In this document: piece by piece, positions 6,826 through 11,252 of the stretch
Layout of the letters: each line of letters begins with the position of its first letter
How positions within the stretch are numbered: the first letter of the stretch is position 1
DNA from: Chloroflexota bacterium
GTDB lineage: Bacteria; Chloroflexota; Limnocylindria; Limnocylindrales; CSP1-4
Direction: 5' to 3'
Assembly (NCBI GenBank): GCA_017860675.1
Contig: JAGDMV010000047.1
Coordinates: 1 to 11,252 of the forward strand
Length of the DNA: 11,252 nucleotides
Made by a program: the position numbers and the translations under genes
Notes under the pieces: model-generated
Seen by the model: only the letters and a program-made list of their open reading frames with translations
What the model was told of the DNA's origin: nothing
The model's database searches: none

Positions 6826-7548
6826 ATGGCCGCATCCCTTGCCCGCCGCCGCAGGCCCCTCGGCGTCATCCTCGTCGTCTATGGCCTGGTTGGCCTGCTC
6901 ATCGCCCTGGTCGCGACCTGGGCTGCGCTGACGACCGCCACGCGGGTCCAGCCCGCCGCCGAGCGCATCGACGCGACCCGCGACTCGATCGTCTACTCGC
7001 TCGACGCCGCCTCGGTCGCCCTCGAGCGGGCCGCGTTGGCGGCCTCCACCACCGAGACCGGGCTGGCGGCGGCCGCGTCGACGACCCAGCAGGCCGCGGA
7101 CCTGGTCCGCAACGTCGCGACCGGGGCGGCCGGGGTTGCCCAGGCGGCGGGGACCATCTCCATCCTCGGCCAGTCGCCGCTGGCTGGGCTGGCAGGGCCG
7201 CTGTCCCAGCTCTCGACGAGCGCGAACGACCTCGCTGCCAACGTGGAGCAGCTCGGCGGCAGCCTCTCCTCGCTCGCCGGCCAGGCACCGGCCGTCGCCG
7301 ACGGCCTGGAGGTGCTGGCCGCCCGGCTGGGCGACGTCGGCCGCCAGCTCGAGGGCCTCGGGCTGGACGACGCCCTGGTGTCGTCGACGAGGATCCTGGC
7401 AGTGGCGGCCGCGCTGCTCTTCGCCTGGCTGGCCATGATCGCGGTCGCGGCCCTGGTGGCCGGCATCTGGCTCCTGCGCTGGCAGGGGCCCTCGGGACAG
7501 GTCGCCGGCGACGAGGACCCGTCTCCCACGGTGCCAGCGCAGACGTAG
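6826..7548 (+). CDS. Helical protein with N- and C-terminal membrane helices, unknown function
   Basis: The start is ATG 6826, with GGAGG (6812-6816) 9 nt upstream; the reading frame is open further upstream but runs into the divergent gene. The 240-residue product begins with a basic cluster (RRRR, 7-10), a membrane helix (13-35), a long Ala/Thr/Leu-rich segment predicted by eye to be helical (about 44-185), a second membrane helix (189-217) and a short polar tail. By the positive-inside rule both ends are cytoplasmic and the central helices lie outside the membrane. The arrangement resembles the sensor part of a chemoreceptor or histidine kinase, but no HAMP, kinase or signalling domain follows. 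I do not recognise a named family. The lipid-kinase gene follows after 27 bp on the same strand, so an operon is likely. Confidence 0.78.
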   Translation: MAASLARRRRPLGVILVVYGLVGLLIALVATWAALTTATRVQPAAERIDATRDSIVYSLDAASVALERAALAASTTETGLAAAASTTQQAADLVRNVATGAAGVAQAAGTISILGQSPLAGLAGPLSQLSTSANDLAANVEQLGGSLSSLAGQAPAVADGLEVLAARLGDVGRQLEGLGLDDALVSSTRILAVAAALLFAWLAMIAVAALVAGIWLLRWQGPSGQVAGDEDPSPTVPAQT

Positions 7549-7575
7549 CCCGGCGGAGGCACGAGCGAGACGAGC

Positions 7576-8634
7576 ATGCCCAGCCACCCAGCTGGTGGCG
7601 CGCCGGCGCCTTCGCTCGCGTCCGGGACCGGGGGCGCACCCGCGCCCGTGGGCGAGCCCACGCCTGTGGCCGCACCGGCGCCCCGTGGCGCTCCGGCGCT
7701 GGTCGCGGTCATTCGCGGCGCGTCGCGTATCCACGATCCGGAACGGCGCGAGGCGCTTGTTCGCCTGGCCCTTGCCGCCGCCCGCGGCAGGACGGGCGGC
7801 GATGCCGTGGCGGTCGAGCTCGACCACCCCGGGGCACTGCGCACCACGGTGGCCGACGCGATCGCCGCAGGGGCTCCGCTCGTCGTCGTGCTCGGGGGTG
7901 ACGGCAGCCAGCGGGAGGCCGCCGCGGCGCTCGCCGGCACGGGGGTGCCGCTCGGGATCGTGCCGGCCGGGACGGCCAACCTCTTCGCGGCTTCGGTCGG
8001 CATCCCCGGCGCCCCAGAGGAGGCGGTCCGGGCGATCGCCGCCGGGACAACCAGGTCGCTGGATCTCGGCCTCGTCCGGCCGCTGCCCGGCGCGGAGTGG
8101 CGCCCGGCGCCGCCGTCGACGATGCTCGTGGCGATGGGCACCGGGTTCGATGCGCGGGTGATGGCCGGCACGGGCGGCACGGCCAAGCGTCGCCTGGGAA
8201 CCGCGGCCTACTTCGCCACGGGCCTGCGCCAGCTGCACCGTGCCCGGCCGTTCGAGGTTGCCCTCGAGATCGACGGGACCCGGCACGAGACGGCGGCCCT
8301 GGCCGTCCTGGTCGCCAACGCCGGCCAGCTGCTGCCGGGGCTGCTCGGCCCGCGCCTGGCCGTCGATCCAGCCGACGGACTGCTCGACGTGCTGGTCGTG
8401 CGCGGCGCCGGCCCGATCGGCGGCCTCCGCTCCGGGCTGCTCCACCTCGTGCGCGGCGCCGAGGACACGGCGGTCGCCGACTGGGGCGCGCGGATCAGGG
8501 GGCGCTCGATCCGGCTGTGGTCGGATCCGCCCCAGCCGGTCGAGATCGACGGGGACGTGGTCGGGGCCGGGGCGTTCGAGGCCGAGGTCCGCCCGTCGGT
8601 GCTCCGGGTCGTTCTCCACGCGCGGAAGGGCTGA
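7576..8634 (+). CDS. Diacylglycerol kinase-family (YegS/DgkB-like) lipid kinase
   Basis: ATP-dependent lipid kinase of the DAGK catalytic (NAD-kinase-like) fold, expected at the inner face of the membrane. In the 352-residue product the core begins near residue 41 (ALVAVIRGAS). It contains the nucleotide-binding GGDGSQREA motif (107-115; the family consensus is GGDGT-x-N-E), with Glu114 aligned to the conserved Glu, then GIVPAGTANLFA (127-138), MGTGFDARVM (187-196), and the C-terminal half with LAVDPADGLLDVLVV (261-275) and PVEIDGD (321-327). Residues 1-40 form a Pro/Ala/Gly-rich low-complexity extension absent from typical relatives. No strong ribosome site precedes ATG 7576 (GGAGG at 7554-7558 is 17 nt away); a GTG at 7666 would remove most of the extension but also lacks a ribosome site. 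Lipid substrate (diacylglycerol, sphingoid base or other) cannot be decided. Confidence 0.9.
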   Translation: MPSHPAGGAPAPSLASGTGGAPAPVGEPTPVAAPAPRGAPALVAVIRGASRIHDPERREALVRLALAAARGRTGGDAVAVELDHPGALRTTVADAIAAGAPLVVVLGGDGSQREAAAALAGTGVPLGIVPAGTANLFAASVGIPGAPEEAVRAIAAGTTRSLDLGLVRPLPGAEWRPAPPSTMLVAMGTGFDARVMAGTGGTAKRRLGTAAYFATGLRQLHRARPFEVALEIDGTRHETAALAVLVANAGQLLPGLLGPRLAVDPADGLLDVLVVRGAGPIGGLRSGLLHLVRGAEDTAVADWGARIRGRSIRLWSDPPQPVEIDGDVVGAGAFEAEVRPSVLRVVLHARKG

Positions 8635-8648
8635 CCGGCGGGATGGCG

Positions 8649-8682
8649 ACCGGCCGGCGGATCCTTGGACCCGCCGGCCGGT
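8649..8682. terminator. Perfect 12-bp inverted repeat between convergent genes
   Basis: ACCGGCCGGCGG (8649-8660) and CCGCCGGCCGGT (8671-8682) are exact inverse complements separated by a 10-nt loop (ATCCTTGGAC, itself partly self-complementary). The element lies 14 bp after the lipid-kinase stop and about 30 bp before the end of the convergent repeat-protein gene. It has no T tract on either strand. Position suggests a bidirectional, U-tract-less terminator or 3'-end stabilising hairpin. A weaker 5-bp hairpin (CGCGG, loop CTGA, CCGCG; 8686-8699) follows directly. Confidence 0.5.
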
Positions 8683-8712
8683 GATCGCGGCTGACCGCGG
8701 GATATGCCTCGC

Positions 8713-9099
8713 TCATCGGTTGGCGACGTACGCCTCGGCGAGGCCGTTGAGACGGGCCGTCCAGGCGTCCCACGTGCGGTCCTGGGCGAGCGCCGCCAGG
8801 CGAGCGGCGTAGGCCTCGTCCGCCCGCTCCCGGGCGAGCGCCGTCAGGCGTGCGGCGTACGCAGCCGACACCCGTTCCTCGGCCGGACCGTTCAGGCGTC
8901 CGGTCCAGGCCTGCCACATGCGCACCTGCCGGTACGTCTCCGCCTGGGCCTGGAGGCGATCGGACCACGCCTGCATGCCCGCCTCCGGCGGCCGCGCTCG
9001 ATCGGCACCGATGGCCACGATCGCCGCCAGCACCGCGCCGAGCAGCGCAGCCTCGAGCAGGCCGAGCATCCTCGATCGAGTCTTGAGCTGCGTCTTCAT
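8713..9099 (-). CDS. Small membrane-anchored protein with 16-residue helical repeats
   Basis: The start is ATG 9099 (MKTQLKTRSR), with GGAGGA 8-9 nt upstream; an upstream start at 9168 would add 23 polar residues without a ribosome site. The 128-residue product has a basic N-terminus, one membrane helix (about 11-33) and then an Ala/Arg/Leu-rich region to the end. Five similar units begin at A44, A64, A80, A96 and A112: AWSDRL, AWTGRL, AYAARL, AYAARL and AWTARL, each followed by a polar/Ala segment with acidic and basic residues. The last four are exactly 16 residues apart. Units 2 and 5 carry Trp and RLNG-AE; units 3 and 4 carry Tyr and RL-ALA. The repeats should form amphipathic helices. 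Topology is probably N-in with the repeats outside, or a cleaved or anchored secreted protein. No known family is recognised. It lies 135 bp downstream of the STAND-BMP gene, same strand. Confidence 0.75.
   Translation of the reverse strand: MKTQLKTRSRMLGLLEAALLGAVLAAIVAIGADRARPPEAGMQAWSDRLQAQAETYRQVRMWQAWTGRLNGPAEERVSAAYAARLTALARERADEAYAARLAALAQDRTWDAWTARLNGLAEAYVANR
8722..8913 (-). repeat. 48-bp tandem coding repeat (four units in ABBA order)
   Basis: The 16-residue protein repeats are mirrored in DNA. The blocks at 8784-8814 and 8832-8862 are offset by exactly 48 bp and differ at three of 31 positions by eye. The flanking units (about 8738-8770 and 8883-8913) resemble each other more than the inner ones. 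A fifth, more diverged unit lies at about 8925-8973. This supports expansion by tandem duplication of a 48-bp segment. Confidence 0.7.
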
Positions 9100-9234
9100 G
9101 ACCCTGGTCCTCCCATCGACTCTCGCTGTGCCGACCTGTTCGGTCGACTGATCTGATGGGGGAACCATCCGCCGGGCCGCTCAACATGCGCCCTGGCGAC
9201 GCTCCATGCGCGCTCTACGGCTCGCCGGCGCTCG

Positions 9235-11252
9235 TCACCGACACATGAAGGCAAGTGCCTCCTCGAGCGTCGCACCGCCCTCGGCGGCCATTGCCCTCAC
9301 CACGTCGAGCCGATCGTCGGGGACGCACGGGACCTTGATCTCGCCGTCGACGACCTGCGCCTTGAACGCATCGAGGTTCGACCTGAGGTCGTCGATGAAC
9401 CCGCCGCTGTACGAGATGTCGACCTGGCCCGACGCCAGGTCGAAGGGCAGCAGGTCGGTGGAGAATGTGCCCGCGGCGACATCCCCGATGGCATCGTAGG
9501 CGACGGCGTCGAAGCGCTTGATGACCGACGTGAGGATGTGCGGCCGCCATGCGTCGGCCTGGGTCACGCCTGGCAGGTGAGAGACGGTCTCGTACTGGTC
9601 GCTGTCGACGCCGATCGCCCACAGCTGCGAGCCCCGCTCGCTCGACATCTCCGCCGCCGCCTGGATGATCCCGAGGCCGGAGGTCCCCGCAGCGTTGAGG
9701 ACGATGTCCGCGCCCTGGTCGAACTGCCCCCGGGCGGCCGCCTCGCCGGCGGCCGGATCATCGAAGCGGCCGAACTTCACGTCGGTGCCGGCCAGGTAGT
9801 CGACCAGCACCCGGATGTCGGGATCCACCCGGCGAGCTCCCGCCTCGTAGCCGGCGACGAGCCCCCAGATCGGAGCGAAGTCCCACCCGCCGACGACCCC
9901 GATCGTTCTCGTCTGCGTCTTCCGCGCCGCCGCGGCTCCCGCCAGGAAGGCGCCCTCCCAGTCGCGGAACCACGCGTAGGCGACGTTCGGCATCTCCCCG
10001 GGGAAGGAGTTGAAGGCCAGGTAGCGCACGCTCGGGAAGTCGCGGGCCACTGCGTCGACGTCGACGAGGTCGAAGGCGATGACCAGCGCCGGGCCGCTCT
10101 CGGAAGCCTGTCGCGCCTGGCCGTCGAGGGCGGCTTCGGCGGGCGCGCCGGCAACGCCCTGCGTCTCGATCTTCCGGCCGACCACGTCGAAGTCGGCCAC
10201 CGCCCGATCGAAGCCCGATTCGACCTGGTTCCACACGACGCCCTCGCCCAGCCCGACCAGGAGGACCTGCGGCGTCGGCCGGGTCAGGCCCATGACGAGC
10301 GCGTAGGTCAGCCCGCCCGCGAGGAGGAACACGACGACGGCCAGCCCGGCAAAGCGCCACCGCGCCCGACGCTCTGACCGGCGCTGGGTGGCAAGGCGGG
10401 CCCTCTCTGCCTCCTCGGCGGCCCGGCGACGCTCCACCCCGGCCTCGAGGAACGCCCGCTCCCGGCCGCTCAGCTGGAGGACGCCTCCTGCCAGCCACGG
10501 CTCGAACTCGGCAAGCCGGCTGCCAACGAGGAGGTAGTCGGGATCGTGCCCCGAGAGCTCCCACTCCTCGGCGGCCGCGACCAGGACGCCGTGCCGGCGG
10601 AGGACGGCCCGGTGGCGGTCGATCCAGCTGGCCAGCCGTTCCCACTCCCCGAGCAGGGCCTCGTGGGCGACCTCGATCGTGGCCTGGCCCGAGACCGGAT
10701 CGCGATCGAACGTCAGGAGACGGCCCCGGCTGAAAGCGGTGAGCACCTCGGACAGGACGACGCTGTCGATTCCCGTGTCGCCCAGCTCGGATAGGGCCAC
10801 CCGCCGCCGGGAATCAGCCGCGCCTCCTCCCGTTCGGACGAGCCGGAGGAAGACCTGCATGGTGGCTCGCTGGCCGTCCGGGTCCAGCCCGAGGTAGATG
10901 CTCTCGGCCCGCCGCGACAGGAGCCCGCGCAGGCCGCCGAGGGTCACATAGCCGGCCCGAGTAAGGGTCGGCCCGGTCCGCCGGTCGAACAGCTCGGTCA
11001 GGGCGTACTGCAGAAGGGGCAGGCTTCCGGGGCGATTGGCCGTGTCGGCCACGAGCTCTGCTCGCAGCGCGGGCTCGACCTCGACGCCGACCCGGCGGGC
11101 CGGCTCGATCACGGCCGCCTCCAGCTCCTGGGCCGTCATCGGGACGACGTTCACGACGCTCGGGTTGAACACAGCGGCGAACGCGGGGTGGAGAAGCGGA
11201 CGGTCGTAGAAGTCAGCCCGAAGCGTCAGCACGACGCGCAGCCGGGCCTCCG
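9235..11252 (-). CDS. nSTAND-TM-BMP fusion protein: STAND-type ATPase module joined to an extracytoplasmic BMP/Med-like ligand-binding domain (N-terminus off window)
   Basis: The frame is open through the right edge, so the N-terminus is missing; the GTG at 11232 is internal because conserved residues (RLRVVLTLRADFYD) run across it. Numbering from that codon gives 665 visible residues. Residues 1-290 match the C-terminal part of nSTAND1 modules: LTLRADFYDRPLLHP (2-16), NRPGSLPLLQYALTELF (66-82), AHEALLGEWERLASWI (189-204). A positively charged stretch (RRSERRARWR, 284-293) precedes a single membrane helix (294-315). Residues 322-665 resemble BMP/Med/PnrA solute-binding proteins: GLGEGVVWNQVESGF (327-341), YAWFRDWEGAFLAG (419-432), IGVVGGWDFAPIWGLVAGYE (444-463), GADIVLNAAGTSGLG (507-521), AIGVDSDQY (539-547). 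Known relatives bind nucleosides for ABC import, but here the domain is tethered to a STAND switch. Charge places STAND inside and BMP outside. The only two cysteines visible (636, 664) are at the C-terminus and could pair. The P-loop and any effector domain lie off-window. Confidence 0.9.
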   Translation of the reverse strand, partial: EARLRVVLTLRADFYDRPLLHPAFAAVFNPSVVNVVPMTAQELEAAVIEPARRVGVEVEPALRAELVADTANRPGSLPLLQYALTELFDRRTGPTLTRAGYVTLGGLRGLLSRRAESIYLGLDPDGQRATMQVFLRLVRTGGGAADSRRRVALSELGDTGIDSVVLSEVLTAFSRGRLLTFDRDPVSGQATIEVAHEALLGEWERLASWIDRHRAVLRRHGVLVAAAEEWELSGHDPDYLLVGSRLAEFEPWLAGGVLQLSGRERAFLEAGVERRRAAEEAERARLATQRRSERRARWRFAGLAVVVFLLAGGLTYALVMGLTRPTPQVLLVGLGEGVVWNQVESGFDRAVADFDVVGRKIETQGVAGAPAEAALDGQARQASESGPALVIAFDLVDVDAVARDFPSVRYLAFNSFPGEMPNVAYAWFRDWEGAFLAGAAAARKTQTRTIGVVGGWDFAPIWGLVAGYEAGARRVDPDIRVLVDYLAGTDVKFGRFDDPAAGEAAARGQFDQGADIVLNAAGTSGLGIIQAAAEMSSERGSQLWAIGVDSDQYETVSHLPGVTQADAWRPHILTSVIKRFDAVAYDAIGDVAAGTFSTDLLPFDLASGQVDISYSGGFIDDLRSNLDAFKAQVVDGEIKVPCVPDDRLDVVRAMAAEGGATLEEALAFMCR

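Noticed and set aside
6658..8619. 653-codon minus-strand frame spanning the helical protein and lipid-kinase genes
   Set aside because: Arg/Gly-rich, antisense to two supported genes, crosses their boundary; a GC shadow.
9132..9146. Inverted repeat CGACC-TGTTC-GGTCG upstream of the repeat-protein gene as an operator
   Set aside because: Only 5 bp per arm with no matching promoter elements; does not fit the GAAC-N4-GTTC SOS box.
9538..10377. 279-codon plus-strand frame opposite the BMP domain
   Set aside because: Antisense shadow; no recognisable domain.

Overview
The window is very GC-rich (roughly 70% by eye), gene-dense bacterial DNA. Four genes begin with GTG, and GC-rich codons leave long open shadow frames on the opposite strands. 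The gene mix suggests a free-living Chloroflexota (Limnocylindria/Ellin6529-like) or a high-GC actinobacterium. The pointers are a class I PPK2, a zinc alcohol dehydrogenase of the adh_fam_2 type, a membrane-anchored LiaF/toast-rack-like protein, and a STAND ATPase fused to a BMP-type solute-binding domain. The lineage is an inference; there is no rRNA or other phylogenetic marker.

Layout, left to right. (1) 235-921 (+): secreted Pro/Thr/Lys-repeat protein with a signal peptide and a C-terminal membrane helix. (2) 947-2260 (-): RhlE-type DEAD-box RNA helicase, converging with gene 1. (3) A 70-bp divergent promoter region, then 2331-3263 (+): polyphosphate kinase 2. (4) 3372-3794 (+): four-helix membrane protein, with its stop overlapped by the start of (5) 3791-4300 (+): YbaK/EbsC-type aminoacyl-tRNA deacylase. 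(6) 4376-5377 (-): zinc alcohol dehydrogenase, lying 16 bp downstream of (7) 5394-6668 (-): six-helix protein with a toast-rack-like beta domain. (8) Divergent from it, 6826-7548 (+): helical protein with a membrane helix at each end, 27 bp upstream of (9) 7576-8634 (+): diacylglycerol kinase-family lipid kinase. (10) A perfect 12-bp inverted repeat separates it from the convergent 8713-9099 (-): small membrane-anchored protein built from 16-residue repeats. (11) 9235 to the right edge (-): the C-terminal part of a large protein made of an nSTAND-type module, one transmembrane helix and an extracytoplasmic BMP/Med-type ligand-binding domain.

How the genes work together. Most of the window is housekeeping or stress related: RNA remodelling, polyphosphate energy metabolism, tRNA proofreading, redox, lipid phosphorylation and envelope sensing. 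The clearest candidate for an unusual system is the right-hand STAND-TM-BMP protein. Its topology suggests a one-protein receptor that couples outside ligand binding to an inside STAND switch. Its effector and P-loop lie beyond the window edge. No tRNA, rRNA, CRISPR array, insertion sequence or phage gene was seen, and no stretch over 300 bases lacks a gene.
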